From JBBQZU01 sp038207425 (GTDB lineage: Bacteria; Bacteroidota; Bacteroidia; Flavobacteriales_D; Cryomorphaceae): 40,273 nt of DNA. The notes beneath the pieces are model-generated. The model had not been told where the DNA came from, ran no database searches, and saw only the letters and a list, made by a program, of their open reading frames with translations. Of the stretch, positions 18,414 through 26,601 are shown piece after piece. The stretch lies in NCBI GenBank assembly GCA_038207425.1, contig JBBQZU010000027.1, forward strand, positions 1 to 40,273, read 5' to 3'. The position numbers were made by a program, and so were the translations under genes. Positions within the stretch are counted from its first letter, which is position 1; each line of letters starts with the position of its first letter.

Positions 18414-19076
18414 CTAAAATTTGATGACCATTATGGCAGCCGCAAACGCACCGAATGTGGTGAAAGCTGCGGCGCGGTGATGGGATCTTAATCCGGGATT
18501 TGATTCCAACTTTCCGGCCAGTATATTGGTCGCAATCATACCTGACTGGTGCGTAATGGCTAGTATTTTATGGAGTTTGATACTGCTGCATCCTTTTCTC
18601 TCGTTCACCATTTTGGGCGGAGCAAAAAGTGAGAGACTTAAGGTAGTAAAATAAGTGGCATTTACCCCTGCAGCCAACGTTTCATGGGTGTCTTTCAGGT
18701 TGTCGCTTCCATTATAAAGTCGGGAGCCTGCAATGCCTTTTGCAATCATGGTACCCAAAGTTACAAAGCCCATCACCTGATGCGCCACAAGCATCCCTCT
18801 GCGTAATTTTAATTCTTGTTGCCTTTTTTCAGGTGTTAATTCTAAACGGTCAAAATTTCTCGTGAGTCCTTTTTCACCCCAAATAAATTTTTGGGTGAAA
18901 AGTATTCTGTCAGGTAATAGTGGTATGGTATCCTTTTGCACGAAATAGAGATCATCTCACAGGTTTTTATTTTAGTTGGGAACTGCCTGAGCACTATCTA
19001 CCTGAGAATAGAACTGATAAGAGAAGCCGATCCCCAGCAATGCTATTAAACAGATGTTTTTATTCAAGGAAATCAT
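18414..19076 (-). pseudogene. Secreted/membrane protein partner of YceI, with two in-frame stops after the signal peptide
   Basis: The frame of the 175-codon ORF at 18414-18941, which starts on GTG, continues upstream to an ATG at 19076. That gives a good signal peptide (SLNKNICLIALLGIGFSYQF). A TAA and a TGA follow in the same frame before QKDTIPLLPDRILFTQKF. The body has several hydrophobic segments with conserved-looking His residues: MLVAHQVMGFVTLGTMIAKG, KLHKILAITHQSGMIATNIL and HHRAAAFTTFGAFAAAIMVI. This could be a cytochrome b561-like membrane protein; that is a guess from the His placement. The two stops remove the targeting sequence. Alternatively the short form starts at GTG and still inserts into the membrane. 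Confidence 0.65.
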
Positions 19077-19287
19077 TTTGGATTAGTCTTGGGTTTGAAA
19101 TTTCATTGTTAACATATGGCTCGATCTAATGCTTCTTAAACCAAATAATACTTTTTTGGCAATTATGACTGAATATAATATGCAGACATAGAAATACATT
19201 TGGCTGAATGGGATGAAAACAAGCTTCGAGTTGCTTCAAATATGTAAGAAAATAGAAAATTCAACTCTACGCTGCCAACCTATTTGC

Positions 19288-19640
19288 TTAGACGGTTCCA
19301 ATCAAATCACGCAAAAATTCGTTTAGTGGTTTTAGATGATTTTTACACAAAATTGTAATCAAATTATAAATTTCATGTATCAGCAAATACATCTCTGCTT
19401 TGCCTTGGTTGCCGGTTTTTTTAACATGGTGAATTGCCGATAGATAGTTAGCTACTTTCTTCATCTCTTTATCTACTGTACATCCAGGGTGTGGGTGCTT
19501 CGCTTAATCCTTTTTTAAGCAAGAAATGGATGAACGAAAACTGTGCATATCCCCGGAATTGCGCGTTGTATTTAAATTCCGACTTACCTGGAATAAGGTG
19601 ACATAAGTCGGATTTATTTGAGTCGATTTTCTCATTGTAG
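19288..19640 (-). pseudogene. Decayed small ORF, unknown
   Basis: Two protein-like pieces lie in different minus frames. The upstream one (about 19640-19469) includes KSEFKYNAQFRGYAQFSFIH then FLLKKGLSEAPTPWMYSR and stops at 19469. The downstream one (19464-19288) is an intact 58-codon ORF with KKVANYLSAIHHVKKTGNQG and KAEMYLLIHEIYNLITIL. The two meet around 19470-19490, where one frameshift would join them. No start codon is clear upstream. I do not recognise the family. This could be a broken gene or two chance frames. Confidence 0.35.
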
Positions 19641-19670
19641 ATTTTGGTGAATTAAAAAATAGAATCAACA

Positions 19671-19871
19671 TTGTGGAGCTTGCAGGTTCCGACTAAGGAG
19701 TATGTCAAGGTATATTATGAAATCAACCAATACAACGCGTTTTCAAATGATGGTTCCTTTTACAGGCAGGCTGTCTGGCTTGTATACCAGAAATATTTCA
19801 ATACCATTGAAGAGATGATAAACAAGGGAGCCTTGCCATTAAAAAGCGAAAAAAAGAAGAAATCGGATTAA
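19671..19871 (+). CDS. Small hypothetical protein (TTG start or fragment)
   Basis: This 66-codon ORF reads VPTKEYVKVYYEINQYNAFS, then SFYRQAVWLVYQKYFNTIEE, and ends in a lysine-rich tail. The composition is that of a real soluble protein rich in Tyr. The only start is TTG, because a stop lies six codons upstream, so it may also be a fragment that has lost its 5' end. It converges with ribBA and overlaps its last 4 bases. No function can be assigned. Confidence 0.4.
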   Translation: MWSLQVPTKEYVKVYYEINQYNAFSNDGSFYRQAVWLVYQKYFNTIEEMINKGALPLKSEKKKKSD

Positions 19872-21103
19872 CCTTTCCTCCTACTTTCTACCTTGATGGT
19901 ATGTCCCATCTTATCTCGTTTTGTTTCGAGGTAGTGGTGATTGTGTTCATTTGAAGCAATTTCAATAGGCACCACTTCGGTAATTTCAAGACCGTAACCT
20001 ATCAGGCCTGCGCGCTTCTTGGGATTGTTGGTCATAAGCCGCATTTTGGTTACTCCCAGGTCGCGAAGTATTTGTGCACCTACGCCATAGTCGCGGTCGT
20101 CCATGCCAAATCCAAGTTGCAGGTTGGCTTCCACTGTATCCAAACCCTGCTCCTGAAGTTTGTAGGCCTTAAGTTTATTCAGTAAGCCTATACCTCTCCC
20201 TTCCTGATTCATATACACTATAATACCTCGGCCTTCTTTTTCAATCATTTCCATAGCCCGGTGCAACTGTGGCCCGCAATCGCAGCGGCATGATCCGAAT
20301 ATATCGCCGGTTACACAACTGCTGTGCACGCGCACCAGCACCGGTTCATCGGCTTTCCAAGTGCCTTTTACCAAGGCAAGGTGTTTGGTGTTGTTCGTAA
20401 TCTGATGGTACAGATGCAGGTCGAAATCACCCCACTCTGTAGGCAATTCCACAGCGATATCTTTTTCAATAAGCGATTCTTTCCGCAGGCGGTAGCTAAT
20501 CAAGTCTTTGATCGATACCAGTTTTAATCCGAATTTGTCGGCTATTTTGCGCAGCTCGGGGAGGCGCGCCATAGTGCCATCTTCGTTCATTATTTCCACA
20601 ATCACACCGGCTGGTTCGAACCCAGCGAGTCGGGCAAAATCGATGGCAGCTTCCGTATGTCCCGACCGGCGCAATACCCCGCCAGCCCGCGCCTTAAGCG
20701 GAAAAATATGGCCCGGCTTGCCAAGCTCTGATGGTTTGGTAGCTGGATCAATCAGTGCAAGAATGGTCTTAGCCCTGTCGCTGGCCGATATGCCTGTGGT
20801 GCAGCCGTGGCCGAGCAAATCTACCGAAACGGTGAAGGGTGTTTCGTGCAGGGCTGAATTGCTCTGTACCATCAATTCGAGACCCAGCTCTTCGCAGCGA
20901 CTTTCAATGAGCGGAGCGCATATAAGCCCCCGCCCGTGGGTAGCCATAAAGTTTACAATTTCGGGCGTTACCGAGCGGGCAGCAGCGAGAAAATCGCCCT
21001 CATTCTCTCGGTCTTCATCGTCGACAACGATAATCACTTTGCCGTTTTTTATCTCAGCAATGGCTTCTTCAATCGTATCGAGTTTTATATTGGAGTTTGA
21101 CAT
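19868..21103 (-). CDS. ribBA: Bifunctional 3,4-dihydroxy-2-butanone-4-phosphate synthase / GTP cyclohydrolase II
   Basis: The 411-residue protein carries both first steps of riboflavin synthesis. Residues 1-205 are the RibB part, with DDEDRENEGDF at 28-38, HGCTTGISASDRAKT near 99-113 and RRSGHTEAAIDFARLAG near 145-161. Residues 210-411 are the RibA part, with zinc ligands Cys263, Cys274 and Cys276 in SCVTGDIFGSCRCDCG, then NQEGRGIGLLNKLKAYKLQE and RLMTNNPKKRAGL. It converts ribulose 5-phosphate and GTP in the cytosol. Length and motifs are complete. It is transcribed alone from a likely TAnnTTTG promoter just upstream. Confidence 0.97.
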   Translation of the reverse strand: MSNSNIKLDTIEEAIAEIKNGKVIIVVDDEDRENEGDFLAAARSVTPEIVNFMATHGRGLICAPLIESRCEELGLELMVQSNSALHETPFTVSVDLLGHGCTTGISASDRAKTILALIDPATKPSELGKPGHIFPLKARAGGVLRRSGHTEAAIDFARLAGFEPAGVIVEIMNEDGTMARLPELRKIADKFGLKLVSIKDLISYRLRKESLIEKDIAVELPTEWGDFDLHLYHQITNNTKHLALVKGTWKADEPVLVRVHSSCVTGDIFGSCRCDCGPQLHRAMEMIEKEGRGIIVYMNQEGRGIGLLNKLKAYKLQEQGLDTVEANLQLGFGMDDRDYGVGAQILRDLGVTKMRLMTNNPKKRAGLIGYGLEITEVVPIEIASNEHNHHYLETKRDKMGHTIKVESRRKG

Positions 21104-21122
21104 GTATCGTTAATTGGAAGTG

Positions 21123-21130
21123 CAAATTTA
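21123..21130 (-). promoter_or_regulatory. Likely -7 element of ribBA
   Basis: On the minus strand this reads TAAATTTG, a perfect TAnnTTTG box, 19 bases before the ribBA ATG. No TTG is seen at the expected -33 distance. The leader is too short for an FMN riboswitch, and I see none. Confidence 0.5.
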
Positions 21131-21241
21131 GCCTTTCCACAGGATATTTATTCGAGGTCTATATCACTGCATTTGTATATCTGCAGAATATTCACAGTGC
21201 GGAAGATTTCGAATTCGATTTATATCTCTCCTCATCAACCT

Positions 21242-22414
21242 TTAACCCCTCTGCATAAGCAACGAAAGCTGCGCCACCGATTCAGCCCACGAAAAATTCA
21301 TTTTCACAAAAGTGCGCCCGCTTCGGCCTATCTCTCCGGCCAGCTTTTCATCGTTGAGCACAGAGAGAATAGCCGCTGCATAACCTTCAGGGGTATCGGC
21401 TATTATGATCGATTCAGAATCCACTGCCTTCAAAGGACGGTTGGCAAGCGATGAAGCAACACATGGCAGTTTCATCGACATGGCTTCGAGCAATTTGTTT
21501 TGCAGCCCGGTTCCCGATTGCATCGGTGCGAAAAAGCATTTTGCAGAAGCGTACACTTCGCGTATATCATCAACCCATCCGGTTACTGTGACCCCGTTTA
21601 TATTTTCAAGCTGTTTCACCCGGCGGTGCGGGGCAGAACCTGCCAGGGTAATGGTGATACCGGGTTTTGATTTTTTCAGCAATGGAAGCACTTCTAGTAT
21701 GATGTATTCGGCGGTTTCAATATTTGGCGGATAGCTCATATTGCCGGTGAAGAGCACATCGCAGCGCTTTGCTACATGTGCCTGAGGGGTGAAATACACC
21801 GTGTCAATGCCGTTGGTTATTATCGCAATATCTTTTCTTTCGGGATGGTATATATGCCTGCGGTCTTCGTCGGAAATGATGGTTTTGTACTCAAAATACT
21901 CAAATATGATATTCTCATACGCGATAAGCCTTTTGCGCTCAGCAGCAAATATTGATTTCAGCGGCCATCGTGCTTTTTCCTCGCGTCTTTCCATCCCTTT
22001 TGAAAAGGCATCCTGATAGTCGAGCGTTTTGGGGTAGCCATGCTCGTCTTTCGCGTACTCGGCAGTGCGTATAAGCTGGCAGTAAATATGGTCGGGTTTT
22101 GATGCAGCAATAAGGGCCGTAATGGCGCGGTGTACTTTGCGCTGATAGAAGTACATTACCTGGAAGGGCTTTCGCGAAAAAATGCACAACAATAGATTGA
22201 GGCAGATACGCCATTTCTGCAAAGGGAGAATGTGAATCTCACTGCATAATTCACCCAGTTTTTGGCGGGCATCGGGATGCACAGGGCTGTCACTAAGGCA
22301 GCACAACACTATTTCATGCCTGCTGCTAAGCTCGCGCAATTGATGATAAGCCCTGAGCTTATCGCCTTTTTCAAGTGGGTAGGGTACCCTGCTCAGAATA
22401 ACAAAAATCTTCAT
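21242..22414 (-). CDS. GT4-family glycosyltransferase
   Basis: The 390-residue GT-B enzyme starts KIFVILSRVPYPLEKGDKLR, the N-terminal pattern of the sugar-transferase group that includes PEP-CTERM/exopolysaccharide-associated GT4 proteins. The C-terminal half shows DVLFTGNMSYPPNIETAEYI, LAGSAPHRRVKQL, VTVTGWVDDIREVYASAK and FFAPMQSGTGLQNKLLEAMS with the acidic donor-binding end. It is cytoplasmic or peripheral; donor and acceptor are unknown. It lies 59 nt downstream of the LptF/G gene on the same strand, so a shared envelope role is possible. Confidence 0.88.
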   Translation of the reverse strand: MKIFVILSRVPYPLEKGDKLRAYHQLRELSSRHEIVLCCLSDSPVHPDARQKLGELCSEIHILPLQKWRICLNLLLCIFSRKPFQVMYFYQRKVHRAITALIAASKPDHIYCQLIRTAEYAKDEHGYPKTLDYQDAFSKGMERREEKARWPLKSIFAAERKRLIAYENIIFEYFEYKTIISDEDRRHIYHPERKDIAIITNGIDTVYFTPQAHVAKRCDVLFTGNMSYPPNIETAEYIILEVLPLLKKSKPGITITLAGSAPHRRVKQLENINGVTVTGWVDDIREVYASAKCFFAPMQSGTGLQNKLLEAMSMKLPCVASSLANRPLKAVDSESIIIADTPEGYAAAILSVLNDEKLAGEIGRSGRTFVKMNFSWAESVAQLSLLMQRG

Positions 22415-22473
22415 AACCGCGCGTGGTCTTTAAACCCCGAGCATGGATGATATGGCTTATGGGAGATGTACAT

Positions 22474-23892
22474 TCAATTCACTCTCGAAAATAGTTTGCC
22501 GATTCTCTCAATAAATCGGGTATACACATCAGCGTCAAAAAGCGCTGCATCCTTGGCTGCCTGGTAGGTGAGGTACAGAGCGATTGGCAGCAGTACCATC
22601 GTGCTGAGCCACATTCCTGTAAATGGCGACAAGGTGCCCGTGCTTACCATTTTCTCACCACTGATGGATGTAATGTGAAATACCAGAAAGAAAAATACAG
22701 AGAAAATAACGGGAAGGCCCAAACCGCCTTTTTTTATAATTGCCCCAAGAGGCGCGCCAATGAAGAAAAGCACCACGCAGGCAAATGAAAGTACCAGTTT
22801 TCGGTGCCATTCTATTTTGTGTTTGTTGATATATTCGTCGCGGCCACCAACTTCTTCCATGGTGCGAAGCATATAATTTTTAGCATTTCTCGTAAGGTTC
22901 ATGGCCACATTCAGTGCCTGCCTTTTCTCCATTAGCGACAGGTCATCAAAAGCAAGCAGGGGCAGTGTATCATTGCTCAGTATTGCTGTATGCACAGAAT
23001 CATTCAATGAAAAAGACCTGTCCATATAATTCATGAAGTCTTCCTTGCGCTTTTCCCTTTGTATGTTCAGCGAGTCAATTGCGACGCTCAATTGGTCCAT
23101 AGAGAGCATCTTCATATGGCTTTTCCAAAGGTCTTCGTCAGTGCGTTGCAGGTCAAAGCCCGAAAGATCGAGCAGGATAAAATCTTCTTCAAATTCATTC
23201 TTGATATGGGGGAATTCATTTTTATCCTTTGAGAGCACTTCGTCGTAGCTTACACCGTTTTTCAAATGCAGGGTAAGGCTGTTGCTCTTAGAAGTTTTCA
23301 CCATGCGCCCTTCTTTAGCGCGAATTACGCGCCGGTTGCCAGGCAGCTCATTGTCATACTGGTATATGAGCATATCGTAGAGCTTATTCGTTTCTTCATC
23401 CTTTCGTGCAATGCGGATGCTGTAGCCCTCAATGCCGTTGTAAAATACGCCTTCCTTTAGCTCAAGACTTGGTTTTTTCTGGGTTACATCCCAAAGGAGC
23501 GATTTGAATTTAAGGCTTGCAATCGGCGAGATATTATTATTGAAGTAGAATGCCCCAACTGCAACCAGAAGAATAAAAAGGGTAAGTGGCCGCAAAATCT
23601 TAAAAAGTGATAAACCGCTGGATTTCATCGCAACGAGTTCATATTGCTCCGCAAGCGTACCGAGGGTCATAATGCTGCTGAGCAATATGGCAAGGGGAAG
23701 CGACATGGGCACTAAATTGGCCGATGCGTAAAACATCAATTCTGCAATAATAGTGAGATCAAGTCCTTTGCCCACAAAATCGTCAATATACTTCCACAAA
23801 AACTGCATGAGGAAAATAAAAAGCACAATGAAGAAGGTGAGCACAAATGGCCCTATGTACGACTTGATGAGCAGTATATGAAGTTTCTTCAA
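22474..23892 (-). CDS. LptF/LptG-family lipopolysaccharide export permease
   Basis: The protein has the YjgP/YjgQ layout. Three N-terminal spans (LLIKSYIGPFVLTFFIVLF; MSLPLAILLSSIMTLG; LFILLVAVGAFYF) come first, then a periplasmic beta-jellyroll with GVFYNGIEGYSIRIARKDEE. Three C-terminal spans follow (LVLSFACVVLFFIGAPLG; LGLPVIFSVFFFLVFHI; MWLSTMVLLPIALYL). LAEQYELVAMKSSGLS is the coupling-helix motif that meets the LptB ATPase. I chose the TTG at 23892 (LKKLHILLIKS). The frame is open further up, to a TTG at 23925 and beyond, but there is no ATG. It ends up in the inner membrane Lpt complex. It follows the START-like gene closely. Confidence 0.9.
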   Translation of the reverse strand: MKKLHILLIKSYIGPFVLTFFIVLFIFLMQFLWKYIDDFVGKGLDLTIIAELMFYASANLVPMSLPLAILLSSIMTLGTLAEQYELVAMKSSGLSLFKILRPLTLFILLVAVGAFYFNNNISPIASLKFKSLLWDVTQKKPSLELKEGVFYNGIEGYSIRIARKDEETNKLYDMLIYQYDNELPGNRRVIRAKEGRMVKTSKSNSLTLHLKNGVSYDEVLSKDKNEFPHIKNEFEEDFILLDLSGFDLQRTDEDLWKSHMKMLSMDQLSVAIDSLNIQREKRKEDFMNYMDRSFSLNDSVHTAILSNDTLPLLAFDDLSLMEKRQALNVAMNLTRNAKNYMLRTMEEVGGRDEYINKHKIEWHRKLVLSFACVVLFFIGAPLGAIIKKGGLGLPVIFSVFFFLVFHITSISGEKMVSTGTLSPFTGMWLSTMVLLPIALYLTYQAAKDAALFDADVYTRFIERIGKLFSRVN

Positions 23893-23959
23893 TCGATGCA
23901 GACTTTTGATGCGCGGACCGTGCAAATATGATGCCCGCAGCGCGGCAAAGTTAAAACAC

Positions 23960-24343
23960 TTAGCCGCCTATTACCCTGCGAAGTTTATCCACCTGGGTTT
24001 CCCAAAGGTTTTTGGTACTTGCTTCTTCGCCTTTTTCGGCAAAATCGGTGATTATTAAAGCCAATTCCTGCGTGAGCGGATCAAGTTTCAGTAAAAATTC
24101 GAAGTAATAGTCTTCACCTTCATCATCTTCCCATTGAAATCGAACCGATTGGTCCTTATGCTTGTTTAGCAATATTGCCGATTCATCACCGCCATCCCAC
24201 ATAAATGTGAAGAGATCATCCTTCACATTCACATCGTCGGCAAACCATTCAGAGAGCCCGCTCGGCGTGGTAAGCATGCCATACAGCATTTTCGGAGTGG
24301 CGTTTAGAATAAATTCAATTTCTATTTTCTTCTTAGAAGCCAT
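23960..24343 (-). CDS. START-like (SRPBCC fold) domain protein
   Basis: The 127-residue protein reads KKIEIEFILNATPKMLYGML at the start, then TTPSGLSEWFADDVNVKDD, LFTFMWDGGDESAILLNKHK and VRFQWEDDEGEDYYFEFLLK. This is the helix-grip fold of small Bacteroidota START-like proteins related to AHSA1. It is cytoplasmic and has no assigned ligand. It is the first gene of a probable unit with LptF/G and GT4 on the minus strand. Confidence 0.85.
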   Translation of the reverse strand: MASKKKIEIEFILNATPKMLYGMLTTPSGLSEWFADDVNVKDDLFTFMWDGGDESAILLNKHKDQSVRFQWEDDEGEDYYFEFLLKLDPLTQELALIITDFAEKGEEASTKNLWETQVDKLRRVIGG

Positions 24344-24603
24344 GATTGGGGAAATTCAAAAAGGTATGTTTGCGCTGCAAGTTATAAATTTATTCTTTTC
24401 ACAGAGCATTAATGGCTCAGCAGGTGTTCTAACCACGTTTTGAATCTGCGCTTATATCAGTTAATTGAAGTTACAGATGCGCAAGCCATGCCCCAATGAC
24501 ATTACATAATACCACAGGTTGCGGCCCCGCCTGACTAAACACCCAAAACATCTCATCTTCACACATGTTTTAATTTTGAATACATCCAACTTGAGAATAT
24601 TAT

Positions 24604-24611
24604 TATCTTTG
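24604..24611 (+). promoter_or_regulatory. Likely -7 element of the tRNA gene
   Basis: TATCTTTG is a perfect TAnnTTTG box 14 bases before the mature tRNA 5' end. No TTG is present at the usual 19-base spacing. Confidence 0.55.
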
Positions 24612-24625
24612 CCGCCCCGAAATGA

Positions 24626-24702
24626 GGCGAGATAGCTCAGATGGTTAGAGCGCATGATTCATACTCATGAGGTCCCGAGTTCGATCCTCGGTCTCGCTAC
24701 CA
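24626..24702 (+). tRNA. tRNA with CAU anticodon (Met elongator likely; Ile2 possible)
   Basis: The 77-nt cloverleaf is complete. It has acceptor GGCGAGA/TCTCGCT, D-arm GCTC...GAGC, anticodon stem CATGA/TCATG with loop TTCATAC (anticodon at 24660-24662), T-arm CCGAG/CTCGG with TTCGATC loop, discriminator A and an encoded CCA. The first pair is G1-U72, a wobble. It is not the initiator, which needs a C1-A72 mismatch and GGG/CCC in the anticodon stem. Met elongator or lysidine-modified Ile2 cannot be separated with certainty by eye. Confidence 0.96.
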
Positions 24703-24740
24703 AGAAAAATAAGCACCCATGTCGGGTGCTTATTTTCTTT
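24703..24740 (+). terminator. Terminator after tRNA-CAU
   Basis: AAAATAAGCACCC (24706-24718), loop ATGTC, then GGGTGCTTATTTT (24724-24736), a perfect 13-bp stem ending in T-rich sequence. It starts directly behind the tRNA 3' end. Confidence 0.9.
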
Positions 24741-24827
24741 TCAATACTTTGCTCAGCGTTAAATATCTACAATAGCCAAGCCCTTCGTGCTAAATTGCTT
24801 TAACTTCATAGCCTGAATTCACCAGCG

Positions 24828-26162
24828 ATGTTTGCGGTAGTCGATATAGAAACCACTGGGCTTTGGCACCAGGACCATGCAATTACCGAAATATCGGTGG
24901 TGCATGTGGATGGCAGCAAAGTACATGAGGTTTTTCACAGCTTAGTGAACCCCGGTCGACGTGTGCCTGTGGGGGTATCACAGCTTACCGGCATCAGCGA
25001 CAGCCTCCTGGCAAATGCTCCACAAATTGCCGATATTCTTGAGCCGTTGCAGTCAGCTTTGCAGGGGCGCATCTTTGTAGGGCATCATGTTAATTTCGAC
25101 TACCAGTTTGTGAAGGCTGCGTTTGAAGCTTCGGGTATTGCATTTTCTCAGAGAAGGCTTTGCACGCTGCGCCTGGCGCGAAAAGTATTGCCCGGGTTGC
25201 ACTCTTATAAACTCGGTAGCATCTGCAACCATTTGAATATTGACACCCATGCCCTGCACCGCGCAGGCTCTGATGCCCTTGCTACAGGACACTTGCTTCT
25301 GGCATTGAAAACAATGGATACTGAACAGCATACTGAGAATGCCATCAGGCAACGCTCACGGGCATCTATCCTTCCTGCCAATATCTCAGAAAAGCAGATC
25401 GAAGAGTTGCCCGAATCACCCGGCGTATACTATTTTAAGCGACAGGATGGAAAGGTGCTCTACATAGGCAAAGCCCTCAATATAAAATCAAGGGTGCTCT
25501 CGCATTTTACGGCAAGTGGCACTGCAAGCAACCGGCAATTGTTTCAAAGGTTGGTGTACAGTGTAAGCTACACCCGCACGTCGAGCGAATACATGGCGCT
25601 GCTTCTTGAAGATGCTGAAATTAAAGCACACTACCCGCCGCTCAACCGCGCGCAGAAAACCCCCACCGGCAGGTATGCAGTGGTGGCCTACACCGACAGA
25701 CTAAACCGCAATTTACTGGCAGTAGTGCCAGCAGGTGCCCAGGCAGGTGCCATTGCGAAGTTTGCATCGTACCATACAGCACGTTCATGGATTCAGGAGC
25801 GACTTGATTCTCACGGACTTTCGCAACTCAAGCCGGGTATGTTGCACTTGCGTACTGACGATTCCTTGCCAGCAAAAGAACTGCACCTTAAATTTGAAGC
25901 ACTTTTGCGCGAAGCTAAATCAGCGTGCGAAGCAAGTTATATTCTTGCAGAACCAATTACTGACGGCAAGTACGCTTTTGCTCTGATAATAAATGGTGTT
26001 TATGTTGGCTTCGGCTCTACGGTCAGTCTGAAAGATATCAATCCTGAATACTACCTTAAATTGATCCATAAAGCACCTTGCAGTGCTACTGCTCGCTGGA
26101 TCATAAGCCGAATGGAATATGATCCCGAAATACTCAAAAAAGACCTCTGCCATGAAGATTAA
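24828..26162 (+). CDS. DnaQ-like 3'-5' exonuclease fused to a GIY-YIG (UvrC/Cho-like) nuclease domain
   Basis: The 444-residue protein joins two nucleases. Residues 1-165 form a DEDDh exonuclease: Asp6 and Glu8 in VDIETTG, Asp91 in HHVNFDYQF, and His144 with Asp149 in HRAGSDALATGH. Residues 193-275 form a GIY-YIG domain: PESPGVYYFKRQDGKVLYIG (195-214), KALNIKSRVLSHF, and the Glu-containing SSEYMALLLEDAEIKAHYPP with PLN. The C-terminal 170 residues are less clear. The order matches exonuclease-UvrC-like fusions known in several phyla, thought to act in DNA repair. It is the first gene of a plus-strand run with the lipoprotein and rhomboid genes, which overlap each other. Confidence 0.92.
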   Translation: MFAVVDIETTGLWHQDHAITEISVVHVDGSKVHEVFHSLVNPGRRVPVGVSQLTGISDSLLANAPQIADILEPLQSALQGRIFVGHHVNFDYQFVKAAFEASGIAFSQRRLCTLRLARKVLPGLHSYKLGSICNHLNIDTHALHRAGSDALATGHLLLALKTMDTEQHTENAIRQRSRASILPANISEKQIEELPESPGVYYFKRQDGKVLYIGKALNIKSRVLSHFTASGTASNRQLFQRLVYSVSYTRTSSEYMALLLEDAEIKAHYPPLNRAQKTPTGRYAVVAYTDRLNRNLLAVVPAGAQAGAIAKFASYHTARSWIQERLDSHGLSQLKPGMLHLRTDDSLPAKELHLKFEALLREAKSACEASYILAEPITDGKYAFALIINGVYVGFGSTVSLKDINPEYYLKLIHKAPCSATARWIISRMEYDPEILKKDLCHED

Positions 26163-26601
26163 TACTCTGTCACCACTTACCTTAATATGTGTCGCTGCGC
26201 TTTTGCTGATGAGTTGTAGTGAAGAAGTTCCTAATGAATACCTGGAATCAGAATTGTCAGCAATACTGGAAAAACAACAGGATGCCTGGAATCATGGTGA
26301 TGTGGACAGCTTTATGCAATATTACGACCATGCCGAAACCATGCGGTTCATCTCGTCGCAGGGACTTATGCTGGGCTATCAAAACCTAAAAGACCGTTAT
26401 AAGAACTCATACCCTGATCAGGAAAGTATGGGTAAACTGGTGTTCGAAACGCTGGAAATTCTCCCTGTCGGGAAAGATCATGCCTACGTGATTGGTAAAT
26501 GGACGTTGATACGCGAAAGCGATCAGCCCGGAGGCTACTTCACCCTGCTTTTTGCCAAAACAACTGATGGTTGGAGAATAATTTCTGATCATACAAGCTG
26601 A
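26152..26601 (+). CDS. Lipoprotein with DUF4440/SnoaL-like domain
   Basis: From the ATG at 26152 the protein has 149 residues. It begins with a lipoprotein signal (KINTLSPLTLICVAALLLMS, then Cys22 in the lipobox LMSC). The mature part is the NTF2-like fold of DUF4440: LSAILEKQQDAWNHGDVDSF, MQYYDHAETMRFIS, GYQNLKDRYKNSYPDQ, AYVIGKWTLIRE, and GGYFTLLFAKTTDGWRIISD at the end. It is anchored on the periplasmic face or outer membrane. Ligand unknown. It overlaps the preceding stop by 11 nt and shares its last base with the rhomboid ATG. The upstream Met at 26119 would destroy the signal peptide. Confidence 0.87.
   Translation: MKINTLSPLTLICVAALLLMSCSEEVPNEYLESELSAILEKQQDAWNHGDVDSFMQYYDHAETMRFISSQGLMLGYQNLKDRYKNSYPDQESMGKLVFETLEILPVGKDHAYVIGKWTLIRESDQPGGYFTLLFAKTTDGWRIISDHTS

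Noticed and set aside
20508..21113. 201-codon frame on the plus strand
   Set aside because: It is antisense to ribBA, whose motifs are complete; composition is Ser/Pro/Ala-rich without family features.
24461..24655. 64-codon minus frame upstream of and into the tRNA
   Set aside because: It overlaps the tRNA and its promoter on the opposite strand.
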